DNA of 6,327 nucleotides, from the NCBI GenBank assembly GCA_051275765.1, contig JBNMOV010000289.1, forward strand, positions 1 to 6,327, in the 5' to 3' direction. The stretch is from JAHDCE01 sp051275765. GTDB lineage: Bacteria; Bacteroidota; Bacteroidia; Chitinophagales; Saprospiraceae. The notes under the pieces were generated by a model that had not been told where the DNA came from, made no database searches, and saw only the letters and a list, made by a program, of their open reading frames with translations. This document shows, in pieces, positions 1 through 6,246 of this stretch; the stretch's first letter is position 1, and the number at the start of each line of letters is the position of its first letter. A program made the position numbers and the translations under genes.

Positions 1-765
1 TCCATCGAACATGATCAAACCTTGCCCCATGTTTACAGCAAAATCTCCTAAAGCCAATCCTTTGATATATTTATTATAATCCTTGAGGAAAAAGTGAACT
101 GTTCCAAAATCAAAACCTACATTCCGTCTGTTTTCTCCTTTAAAAAATTGTTCTCCTTGATCTTTTTCTAATAAAAAACCATAACTCACTGTCGTTTCAT
201 ATTGGTGTCGATAACGGATGAGAATTTTATTAGGATCGCCTAAATATCTCGATGCCTCTTCTCCTTCTTCTAAAGGGGTGTAACCTTTTTTAGTTTCTAA
301 AAAACGTTCCCATCTTAGATAGATCTCATTTTTCCCTTTAGACAACATTTCTCGAAGGGGAACATTATAATCATCCACGCCACCTTTTATTCTAACAAAA
401 GGTAAGAGGATGCGAATATCATTTTCATTCAATGAAGGGACGGCTTGCAATTCATAGAGGGCAATGAAATCTCCACTGGTTCTTCTGTAGTCAATGATAT
501 CGTTGATTTGTACATCGGAAAGGAATCGGAGTTGCTTGAGTTCTTCAGCTGATACCTTATTAATATCTAAGGGATTATTGAAATAATCTTCGAGGATATC
601 TAGAACAGAATTGTCTTCAAAATCTCCATCTTCTTCTAAATTGGATAAAATATCTTCTATTTGATCCTTGATTTCATTGAAGTCATAGCTTGCATTATCC
701 AATTGAGCAAAAGAACAAAAGGACGCAAAGAGGAATATAGTGGATATGAATAATCTGATTTTCAT
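1..765 (-). CDS. Secreted helix-hairpin-helix (ComEA-like) domain protein, probable outer-membrane protein; 3' end missing
   Basis: The first 255 codons are present; the gene continues beyond the left edge. Residues 1-20 are a Sec signal peptide (MKIRLFISTIFLFASFCSFA) with likely cleavage before Gln21. An acidic stretch (about 28-60) precedes tandem helix-hairpin-helix-type motifs: about 66-95 (PLDINKVSAEELKQLRFLSD) and about 96-125 (GDFIALYELQAVPSL, then ILLPFVRI). From about 145 the sequence alternates aromatic and polar residues (IYLRWERFLE, ILIRYRHQYE, YGFLLEKDQGEQFF, GLALGDFAVNMGQGL), as in the large Bacteroidota HhH proteins, usually about 650-700 aa, whose C-terminal part looks like a beta-barrel. 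HhH motifs commonly bind DNA backbone non-specifically, and in ComEA they act in periplasmic DNA uptake; that role here is inference. The ATG lies 4 nt after the stop of the upstream PorV-like gene, with no Shine-Dalgarno, so the two are probably cotranscribed and translationally coupled. Family assignment is firm; function is not. Confidence 0.85.
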   Translation of the reverse strand, partial: MKIRLFISTIFLFASFCSFAQLDNASYDFNEIKDQIEDILSNLEEDGDFEDNSVLDILEDYFNNPLDINKVSAEELKQLRFLSDVQINDIIDYRRTSGDFIALYELQAVPSLNENDIRILLPFVRIKGGVDDYNVPLREMLSKGKNEIYLRWERFLETKKGYTPLEEGEEASRYLGDPNKILIRYRHQYETTVSYGFLLEKDQGEQFFKGENRRNVGFDFGTVHFFLKDYNKYIKGLALGDFAVNMGQGLIMFDG

Positions 766-769
766 AATG

Positions 770-1597
770 CTAGGATTTCTTTTTCTTAATACCATAAGAA
801 AGGGAAATAGCTGGTGTGAAACCTAAGGTATAATGATAAGAGGTAGCCATATCTATTCTAAGTCCATTGTCCAGTTTCAATCCTAGTCCAAAACTATTTT
901 GTGTAGGATTGGTACTTATACCTGCTCTCAAAGCGAGGATGTCTATAATGAAATATTCTATACCTGCTTTGAATTGCATTTTCATTTCAATATCCTTTTC
1001 CAGCTCTCCTGCCACAACCAGTTTTTTATTAGGGGTATAAGCAGCACCTAGTTTGAAAACAGTAGGTAGATTCTCATCTGGTACGACTTCTTGCCTCACA
1101 GGATTGAAAATATGTACAGCTACACTCAGGTTTTCAATCAATTGTGCTTGCATTCCCAATTCGAACGTAAAAATGGATTTCCTACCATATTCTGGAATAG
1201 AAAAGCCTAGATAATCTAGTTGTGCTCCTATGGAAATTTTACTAGATAATTTTCTCGCATAAGCCAGCCCGATACGCTGCTCATTATAACCAGAAAAACC
1301 ATAATAATTGACAGCTATACCAAAAGTGCCTGCTTTTTCCATCGGATAGGCATAAGCCAAAGAATAAGAACCAATATCCGTACTGAAAAATCGCATGTCA
1401 GCACCTATCATAAAACTGACTTCCTCCAGAAAAGCTAGTCCTGCCTGATTACTAAAGGCACTATTAATATCTGTAAAGGTAACAGAAGCATCGCCCATCG
1501 CTGCACCTCTTCCGCCTGCCATGGGAGAAGTACCATTTTGGGCAAAACCCATGTTGATGAATAATAAGAAAAGAAAAATAAGATATAAGTGTTTCAT
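770..1597 (-). CDS. PorV/PorQ-family outer-membrane beta-barrel protein
   Basis: Predicted 275 aa. I chose the ATG at 1597 because it starts directly with a signal peptide (MKHLYLIFLFLLFINMGFA, cleavage before Gln20). An in-frame ATG at 1615 would add only MHEIWQ ahead of it, which is unusual but possible. The mature N-terminus has the family hallmark GGRGAAMGDASVTFTD...NSAFSNQAGLAF, matching the 'ARAxAMGxA...NPAGLA' pattern of PorV/PorQ and related FadL-like barrels. The rest alternates short amphipathic strands with glycine turns and ends in a Lys-rich tail (YGIKKKKS). PorV is the shuttle/lipoprotein-attachment component of the type IX secretion system and PorQ is a paralogue, but many Bacteroidota carry several family members of unknown role, and this one has no T9SS neighbours. 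It is the first gene of an operon with the HhH protein and may serve its export or assembly; that is inference. Confidence 0.85.
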   Translation of the reverse strand: MKHLYLIFLFLLFINMGFAQNGTSPMAGGRGAAMGDASVTFTDINSAFSNQAGLAFLEEVSFMIGADMRFFSTDIGSYSLAYAYPMEKAGTFGIAVNYYGFSGYNEQRIGLAYARKLSSKISIGAQLDYLGFSIPEYGRKSIFTFELGMQAQLIENLSVAVHIFNPVRQEVVPDENLPTVFKLGAAYTPNKKLVVAGELEKDIEMKMQFKAGIEYFIIDILALRAGISTNPTQNSFGLGLKLDNGLRIDMATSYHYTLGFTPAISLSYGIKKKKS

Positions 1598-1637
1598 TTG
1601 CCAAATTTCATGCATGGAAGTTGTTTAAAAGTAGGGT

Positions 1638-1670
1638 TAAATATAGGCATTTAATATTAGTTGGAATAAA
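1638..1670 (-). promoter_or_regulatory. Candidate Bacteroidota promoter for the PorV-like/HhH operon
   Basis: Read on the minus strand, TATATTTA (1645-1638) differs from the -7 consensus TAnnTTTG only at the last base. A TTTA (1670-1667) lies 21 nt upstream as a weak -33 box. It would start transcription near 1630, about 35 nt before the chosen ATG at 1597. AT-richness makes chance matches likely. Confidence 0.35.
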
Positions 1671-1789
1671 GTGCCTAGTTGGAAATTAGAAATTGTCTTT
1701 TATTTGTAATAATTATCTTAATTAAACCAAGAAACCATAAAATGATAAAAATTCCTTATTTAAATGTAGTCTAATTAAAAATAGTGTCA

Positions 1790-1797
1790 TATATTTG
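1790..1797 (+). promoter_or_regulatory. -7 promoter element for the Cys-rich miniprotein gene
   Basis: TATATTTG matches the Bacteroidota -7 consensus TAnnTTTG perfectly and lies 20 nt before the ATG at 1818, giving a leader of roughly 13-15 nt. No clear TTTG -33 box is present at the usual 19-21 nt spacing. Confidence 0.5.
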
Positions 1798-1817
1798 TGT
1801 AATAAATCTAAAATACC

Positions 1818-1967
1818 ATGTTAGGAAAAAAGCGTGATACGACTACATTTGAACCTGGAAAAGATCTTGTCATCCCTTGTGCTTGCGAATGGAGCAAGGA
1901 TGCAAAAAAGAAATGCTGCAAGAAATTCAAGAAAGGAAATCAATGTAAGCGTTGTCCTAAAAGATAA
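1818..1967 (+). CDS. Lys/Cys-rich 49-aa miniprotein, possible metal-binding protein
   Basis: A complete 49-codon frame from ATG 1818 to TAA 1965-1967. The peptide opens MLGKKRDTTTFEPGKDLVIP and carries six cysteines: CxC (21, 23), CC (33, 34) and CxxCP (43, 46). Fourteen of the 49 residues are Lys and three are Arg, so it is strongly basic. The CC-KK-F/Y-KKG-x-x-C-K-x-CP tail resembles short uncharacterised proteins I recall from Bacteroidota; I know of no assigned function. Cys pairs on a basic scaffold suggest zinc or iron binding with nucleic-acid contact, but that is inference. There is no signal peptide, so it should be cytoplasmic. A perfect TAnnTTTG box just upstream supports expression, and the non-random Cys spacing argues against a chance ORF. 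A large palindrome begins at its stop codon and may end its transcript. The overlapping minus-strand ORF in this region is treated as a shadow. Confidence 0.72.
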   Translation: MLGKKRDTTTFEPGKDLVIPCACEWSKDAKKKCCKKFKKGNQCKRCPKR

Positions 1968-2126
1968 GTGAAACGTATTTAATAAATTGAGTAGAAAGGG
2001 GTAGTAATTTTTTCTTCTAAAGAATTCAAAAAATCGTTGCAAGCCGTAGCTACGGAACTATTTTTTGTGTTTTTTAGAAGGAAAAAGAACAAGCATAATT
2101 GCTCAGGTTATTGAGTTCGTTTCACT
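1968..2126. repeat. Imperfect concentric palindrome A (about 160 bp)
   Basis: All inverted arms share nearly one centre (about 2047-2049): GTGAAACG 1968-1975 with CGTTTCAC 2118-2125; TTTTTTCTTCTAAA 2008-2021 with TTTAGAAGGAAAAA 2073-2086 (one T/G wobble); CAAAAAAT 2027-2034 with ATTTTTTG 2060-2067 (perfect); and a central 12-bp palindrome CCGTAGCTACGG 2044-2055. Weaker pairing (TTAATAAATTGAG against TCAATAACCTGAG) links the outer and inner arms. No ORF lies inside. It begins right after the miniprotein stop, so its RNA form could act as a terminator or 3' stabiliser. The nested layout resembles MITE/REP-type intergenic elements. Confidence 0.75.
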
Positions 2127-2133
2127 AATGATA

Positions 2134-2259
2134 CTTTTTAGTAAACTTTTAAAGTTGACTAAAAGCGAGTGAAGAACTATAGTTTTAGCCAATATTGAGA
2201 TGTTGGCTAAAGTACTTCACCATCCCTAGCTTTAGCAAACCTTTTAGGTTTACCAAAGC
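2134..2259. repeat. Cluster of three related hairpins
   Basis: Hairpin 1 (2134-2165) pairs CTTTTTAGTAAACTTT with AAAGTTGACTAAAAG, allowing one bulge and one mismatch. Hairpin 2 (2184-2211) pairs TTTAGCCAATAT with ATGTTGGCTAAA around a TGAG loop, and is enclosed by GTGAAG 2169-2174 / CTTCAC 2215-2220. Hairpin 3 (2229-2259) pairs GCTTTAGCAAACCT with AGGTTTACCAAAGC around TTT. All three open with a variant of TTTAG(T/C)(A/C)AA, and hairpins 1 and 3 also align as inverted copies of each other. The cluster ends about 10 bp before the tex promoter. It looks like a compound REP/REPIN-like palindromic repeat. Confidence 0.7.
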
Positions 2260-2269
2260 GTGATTTTTG

Positions 2270-2300
2270 TTTGAAAATCCCCATTCATTTCATAGCTTTG
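2270..2300 (+). promoter_or_regulatory. Bacteroidota-type promoter of tex
   Basis: TTTG (2270-2273), a 19-nt spacer, then TAGCTTTG (2293-2300): a full match to the Bacteroidota primary sigma consensus TTTG-N19-TAnnTTTG. Transcription would start near 2305-2307, leaving a short leader of about 13-15 nt before ATG 2320 with no Shine-Dalgarno. Confidence 0.75.
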
Positions 2301-2319
2301 TTAAAAATCGACGAATACT

Positions 2320-4434
2320 ATGTTTGAACAACTGATCCATCAAAAACTATCCATCGCTAAACATCAGGTAGCTGCAACAGTAAAACTACTGGAAGGAGGT
2401 GCTACTATTCCCTTTATTTCAAGGTATAGAAAGGAAGTCACAGGAAGTCTGGACGAAGTAGATGTAGCAGAAATTAACGCAGAACTCAAGCGTTTCAAGG
2501 ATATTGAGAAAAGAAGAGAAACGATATTAGCTAGCCTAGCGGAACAAGGCATTAAGAATCCTCAACTCATTTCAAGCATTAAATCTTGCTGGGAGCTATC
2601 CATTTTGGAAGATTTATATTTGCCTTATAAACCTAAGCGAAAAACTCGTGCCAGCATGGCAAGAGAAAGGGGGCTTGCTCCATTGGCAGAGGTTCTTATG
2701 CAGCAGAATGAACACGATGTAGAAAAACGTGCGAAGACATTTCTTAATAATGAAGTGCCAGATGCAGAAGCTGCATTGGCAGGAGCAAGAGATATTATCG
2801 CAGAAAAAATTACTGAAGACGCTAAGGCAAGGGAAGCTGTTAGGCGATTATTCGAAAAGAATGCTGTCATTTCTTCTAGAGTCATAGAACGCAATAAGGC
2901 AAAAGGAGCGAAATACAAAGACTATTTTGAGTTTACGCAATCATTGAAAAAATGTCCTAGCCATAGATTATTGGCAATGAGAAGAGCAGAGCAGGAATCC
3001 ATTTTGAGGGTATCCATAGGTATAAATGCTGAGGATGCACTAGAGAAATTGGATAGGATTTTCCTCAAAAATAATGGTCCATCTGCTGCACAAGTCAATA
3101 TGGCAATGGAAGATTCCTATAAACGATTACTTGGACCATCCATTGAAACAGAATTCAGAAAGCTATCTAAATCAGTGGCAGATCAAGAAGCTATTGGCGT
3201 TTTTTCTGAAAATTTAAGGCAGCTTCTTTTAGCAGCTCCCTTAGGACAAAAACCTACAATGGCGATTGATCCTGGATTTAAATCAGGCTGTAAATTAGTC
3301 TGTATCAATGCACTGGGAGATTTATTAGAAAATACGACAATATTTCCACATCCTCCTCAAAGACAAGTGTATGATGCTACAGAAATCGTACAAGAACTCA
3401 TCCATAAACATGGCATAGAAGCAGTAGCTGTAGGAAATGGAACAGCAGGAAGAGAAACTGAAAAATTCGTTCAATCTGCTGTAGGAAAATCGAAAGTAGA
3501 AGTATTCATGGTCAACGAATCTGGAGCATCTATTTATTCTGCTTCGAAAGTTGCTAGAGATGAATTTCCTGATTTAGATTTGACAGTTAGAGGGGCGATT
3601 TCTATAGGAAGGCGATTGATGGATCCATTAGCAGAACTAGTAAAAATAGATGCAAAATCTATTGGAGTAGGACAGTATCAGCATGATGTAGATCAGGGAG
3701 CTTTGAAAGAAAGTTTGGATCTAGTCGTGAGTTCTGCTGTAAACCAAATAGGTGTAAATATCAATACAGCTAGTCAGCATTTATTGCGTTATGTATCTGG
3801 AATAGGACCTACATTGGCTAAAAATATTGTGAAATATAGGAATGAAAACGGAGCATTTAGTTCTCGTAAGGAACTCAAAAAAGTGAAGGGTTTAGGAGAT
3901 AAGGCTTTTGAGCAATCTGCAGGTTTTTTGCGTATTCCTAATGCTTCTCATCCTTTGGATAATAGTGCTGTCCATCCAGAAAGTTATAAGATAGTAGAAA
4001 AGATGGCAAAGGATTTATCTCAGCCTATCGATCAGTTGATAGAACGCCAGGCTCTTCGCCATCAAATAAAAATACAGGATTATATCACACCAACGACTGG
4101 TTTACCTACTTTAAAGGATATTATAAAGGAATTGGAAAAGCCAGGTTTAGATCCACGAGGAAAGGCAGAAACATTTTCCTTTGACGAAGGTATTTCAGAG
4201 ATGAAGGACTTAAGACTCGATATGAGAATTCCTGGAGTGATTACCAATTTGACCAAATTTGGTGCATTTGTAGATATAGGTATCAAAGAAAATGGCTTGA
4301 TCCATATTTCTCAAATCACCAATCGTTTCATTAAGGATCCTGCTGAAGTATTGAAACTAGATCAAAAAGTAATGGTACGAGTAGTAGAAGTGGATATGGA
4401 TAGAAAGCGTATTCATTTGAGTATGAAGGATTAG
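2320..4434 (+). CDS. tex: Tex-family transcription accessory / S1 RNA-binding protein
   Basis: A complete 704-aa Tex protein, slightly shorter than the E. coli form. The N-terminal Tex helical domain has GGATIPFISRYRKEVTGSLDEV near residues 26-48. The YqgF/RNase H-like domain starts near 311 (KPTMAIDPGFKSGCK, Asp317), with VGNGTAGRETE at 371-381 and the family signature running from NESGASIYSAS (399-409) through RGAISIGRRLMDPLAELVKI to IGVGQYQHDVD. Two HhH motifs follow (VSGIGP 492-497; VKGLGD 522-527). A C-terminal S1 domain (about 633-702) contains GVITNLTKFGAFVDIG, GLIHISQI and VEVDMDRKRIHLSM. Known members bind nucleic acid through S1 and associate with transcription and RNA processing; the enzymatic status of the YqgF fold is uncertain. 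ATG 2320 is fixed by a strong promoter just upstream and by the typical N-terminus. No partner gene is cotranscribed, and a strong terminator follows. Confidence 0.97.
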   Translation: MFEQLIHQKLSIAKHQVAATVKLLEGGATIPFISRYRKEVTGSLDEVDVAEINAELKRFKDIEKRRETILASLAEQGIKNPQLISSIKSCWELSILEDLYLPYKPKRKTRASMARERGLAPLAEVLMQQNEHDVEKRAKTFLNNEVPDAEAALAGARDIIAEKITEDAKAREAVRRLFEKNAVISSRVIERNKAKGAKYKDYFEFTQSLKKCPSHRLLAMRRAEQESILRVSIGINAEDALEKLDRIFLKNNGPSAAQVNMAMEDSYKRLLGPSIETEFRKLSKSVADQEAIGVFSENLRQLLLAAPLGQKPTMAIDPGFKSGCKLVCINALGDLLENTTIFPHPPQRQVYDATEIVQELIHKHGIEAVAVGNGTAGRETEKFVQSAVGKSKVEVFMVNESGASIYSASKVARDEFPDLDLTVRGAISIGRRLMDPLAELVKIDAKSIGVGQYQHDVDQGALKESLDLVVSSAVNQIGVNINTASQHLLRYVSGIGPTLAKNIVKYRNENGAFSSRKELKKVKGLGDKAFEQSAGFLRIPNASHPLDNSAVHPESYKIVEKMAKDLSQPIDQLIERQALRHQIKIQDYITPTTGLPTLKDIIKELEKPGLDPRGKAETFSFDEGISEMKDLRLDMRIPGVITNLTKFGAFVDIGIKENGLIHISQITNRFIKDPAEVLKLDQKVMVRVVEVDMDRKRIHLSMKD

Positions 4435-4436
4435 AA

Positions 4437-4588
4437 TAGATGATGGGATATTAAGATGCTGAGGTAAAAGCATATTAAAATAAAAACTGCCGTTTTGCAA
4501 ATTTGCAAAACGGCAGTTTTTATTTTAATAATAAGATGCAAGTAAAGTAATTGAAAATTATCTCGACATCTTAATATCTAGCTATCTA
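4437..4588. repeat. Outer inverted repeat enclosing the shared terminator
   Basis: GATATTAAGATG (4447-4458) plus GAG (4461-4463) pairs with CTC (4562-4564) plus CATCTTAATATC (4567-4578); the intervening 2 nt mismatch. After a short interrupted stretch, TAGAT (4437-4441) pairs with ATCTA (4584-4588). These arms surround the 58-bp terminator palindrome and fill almost the whole gap between the tex and lipoprotein stops. Confidence 0.65.
4473..4530. terminator. Perfect 58-bp palindrome, bidirectional intrinsic terminator
   Basis: Each 29-nt arm is the exact reverse complement of the other, centred between 4501 and 4502. The GC-bearing core is ACTGCCGTTTTGC / GCAAAACGGCAGT and is flanked by TTTTTATTTTAA on the outgoing side of either strand, so each transcript has a hairpin followed by a U-rich tract. 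It lies between convergent tex (stop at 4434) and the lipoprotein gene (stop at 4591) and should end both transcripts. Confidence 0.9.
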
Positions 4589-4590
4589 AA

Positions 4591-5862
4591 TTAGAACTTC
4601 ACATCAAATGTGTAAGAATCAGCATTATCAGCACTAGTTACATTTACATTAGTACACTGAATCATAAAGATGTTAGTACCATTGTTTACCAAGAATACAT
4701 CGCCTATATTTATTACATTAGATTCAGTTATTAATGTACCCAGATTGTATTCATTTTCAATTTCAGATTGAAGCTGAATACTAGAGAAATTATTAATCAA
4801 GTCAGATGCAGCAGCAGGAGTAGCAAGAATAGTCCCATTTACAGGTTCTATTTTTTGCTTCCAGTTTTGATCATTTGGAAGAGCTAAATCTATACCTGCA
4901 TCTCTGATGTCAGCAGTTGGATCAGTAGAACCTGTACTTGTACCAGTTTCTAAATCCAATCCACCTCCAGTAGGACCTGCTCTATTCAATAAGATTCCAC
5001 TTAATGAAGTGATATTTGGAGTAGCTGTATTAGCTGTGATAGTCAATGAAACTGACTCGAAGTTTTCTTGATCATCTACTAAGATGAAAGAGTAAGCTTT
5101 TGCTACGCCTTCTGTAGTATGAGTTTTTACCAATATATCCATAGTGAATCCATTAATACTATCCCCTTCTAAGAAGTATGGGTTAGCAGGGAATGATGGA
5201 TCAACAGGGCTATCACCTAAACGTAATCGGCTTAGATCAGAAATAGCAACACCATCTTCTTGTATCTCAATTCTATTTAAATCATTAGAACCTTTGATAC
5301 CTTCCAAAGTTATTTTGAAATAAGTATCAGCATCTACGTTTTCATCTGTAACCAATCCACCATTTGCAGAAAGTAGCATTAAGCTCAATGGAGTAGTTAC
5401 GATTACTCCAGTATTAACTAAAACAGATTCAGAATCAGAATTTCCAGCTTCATCTACTACTTCCATAGTATAAGTCTTACTACTTTCGTCAGAATGAGCC
5501 ACCCAAGTTACTTCCCAAGTAAAGTTTTCCTTATCAGTACCAAATAAAAGTACACTATTAGAAGATGCAGAAGAACCGTTAATAGTTAACCTGTTAGCAA
5601 AATCAGTAATAAGTGAACCATCTTCCAAGAATCTAACATTCTGCAATGGACTGTCACCTTGAAGTGCAGATACAGAAAAAGTAAGTAATGCATCTGGAGC
5701 GACATCTACGTCGCTAGTTATAGAGCCAAAGCCATCATCCAATAAATCTAAAGTAGGAGCATTGGCACTAGGGCCAGTAACAGGATCTTCACCACAAGAA
5801 GATAAAGTAAATAAGACAAGGGCACAGATGAATAGCCCGCCTAGTAATGATAATCGTTTCAT
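4591..5862 (-). CDS. Surface-type lipoprotein with two tandem Ig-like repeats and a C-terminal domain of unknown function
   Basis: 423 aa. A type II signal peptide ends in the lipobox LSSC, with lipidated Cys23, followed by GED; acidic residues just after the Cys resemble the Bacteroidota lipoprotein export signal for the cell surface. Residues about 36-151 and 158-276 are a tandem duplication: both have EDG (80-82, 202-204), a following D and RL, N...L..G.., FT (114-115, 239-240), a conserved His (123, 248), a Tyr and VVDE/LVDDQ, as expected for beta-sandwich (Ig/PKD-like) domains. The C-terminal part (about 283-423) begins LSGILLNRAGPTGGGLDLETGT, contains TADIRDAGIDLA and IEPVNGTI, and ends DSYTFDVKF. 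The 'LDLxTG...DI' pattern faintly recalls HmuY-like lipoproteins but I cannot assign it. There is no T9SS C-terminal domain. It is probably monocistronic, and its function is unknown. Confidence 0.88.
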   Translation of the reverse strand: MKRLSLLGGLFICALVLFTLSSCGEDPVTGPSANAPTLDLLDDGFGSITSDVDVAPDALLTFSVSALQGDSPLQNVRFLEDGSLITDFANRLTINGSSASSNSVLLFGTDKENFTWEVTWVAHSDESSKTYTMEVVDEAGNSDSESVLVNTGVIVTTPLSLMLLSANGGLVTDENVDADTYFKITLEGIKGSNDLNRIEIQEDGVAISDLSRLRLGDSPVDPSFPANPYFLEGDSINGFTMDILVKTHTTEGVAKAYSFILVDDQENFESVSLTITANTATPNITSLSGILLNRAGPTGGGLDLETGTSTGSTDPTADIRDAGIDLALPNDQNWKQKIEPVNGTILATPAAASDLINNFSSIQLQSEIENEYNLGTLITESNVINIGDVFLVNNGTNIFMIQCTNVNVTSADNADSYTFDVKF

Positions 5863-6040
5863 AAAGAAAGAATTTTTTTGTTAAAATATTTGTTTGATAA
5901 TTGTTGTTACAAATAACGATATTCAGACCGTAAATGCTTCCTAAAGTGACATAATTTACTAATTATTAACCCAATTTTAAGATTAATTGATGTTTTTTAA
6001 GAAGCTATTTAGACAAAAAAATGTTTAGTATAAACAAACC
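5863..6040. other. AT-rich upstream region of the lipoprotein gene
   Basis: Non-coding on both strands. Beyond the weak promoter candidate I see no hairpin, repeat or short gene. Confidence 0.6.
5883..5913 (-). promoter_or_regulatory. Weak candidate promoter for the lipoprotein gene
   Basis: On the minus strand TTTG (5913-5910) is followed after exactly 19 nt by AATATTTT (5890-5883), which matches TAnnTTTG at four of six informative positions. The spacing is right but the -7 box is poor. It would give a leader of about 15 nt before ATG 5862. Confidence 0.3.
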
Positions 6041-6206
6041 CTTAGGGATGGCGAATAAATAAGTGTCTGGAATTGATAAGATATTTTTGTGCTAGGCAAG
6101 GCGGTAAAAGCCGCGTTACGCCTTAGCGTAATAAGGTTTTTGCCAACGCAGCATAGTGCAGAAAGATGAAGTCAAAACGGACAGTTATTTATTCAATATC
6201 CCTAAG
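6041..6206. repeat. Imperfect concentric palindrome B (166 bp)
   Basis: Outer 30-nt arms match at 24 positions: 6041-6070 (CTTAGGGAT, GAATAAATAA and TGTC blocks) against the reverse complement of 6177-6206. The centre is TTACGC-CTTA-GCGTAA (6116-6131). Both the outer arms and the centre have midpoint 6123.5, so the whole element is exactly concentric. In between, the arms pair partially (GTGCTA 6089-6094 with TAGTGC 6154-6159, using wobbles). A competing local hairpin GCGG-TAAAAG-CCGC sits at 6101-6114 on the left side only. GC content is locally higher than in the flanks. No ORF is present. Confidence 0.8.
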
Positions 6207-6246
6207 TACACTGTAAAGTAAGTTGTTTAATATTTTGATGAGATTA

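Larger units (their letters stand above)
1598..1817. other. Divergent intergenic region
   Basis: About 220 bp of very AT-rich DNA between the minus-strand PorV-like gene and the plus-strand Cys-rich miniprotein gene. Apart from the two candidate promoters listed separately, I see no gene, strong hairpin or repeat. Confidence 0.7.

Noticed and set aside
1598..1615. Upstream ATG (1615) for the PorV-like gene
   Set aside because: It would put MHEIWQ before an otherwise ideal signal peptide that begins at ATG 1597; kept only as an alternative.
1821..2042. Minus-strand 73-aa ORF
   Set aside because: It is antisense to the Cys-rich miniprotein gene and runs into palindrome A. Its composition (Phe/Leu/Ser-rich) is typical of the reverse strand of Lys/Glu-rich AT-rich DNA, and it has no convincing promoter.
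2364..2918. Two minus-strand ORFs (2364-2552 and 2625-2918)
   Set aside because: Both lie wholly antisense inside tex, whose frame is unmistakable, and their low-complexity Ser/Ala/Leu translations resemble no protein.
4080..4286. Minus-strand 68-aa ORF
   Set aside because: Antisense shadow of the tex S1-domain region.
4473..4530. Phage or plasmid attachment site / origin
   Set aside because: No integrase, replication gene or flanking direct repeats are present; position between two stops with U-rich tracts on both sides fits a bidirectional terminator better.
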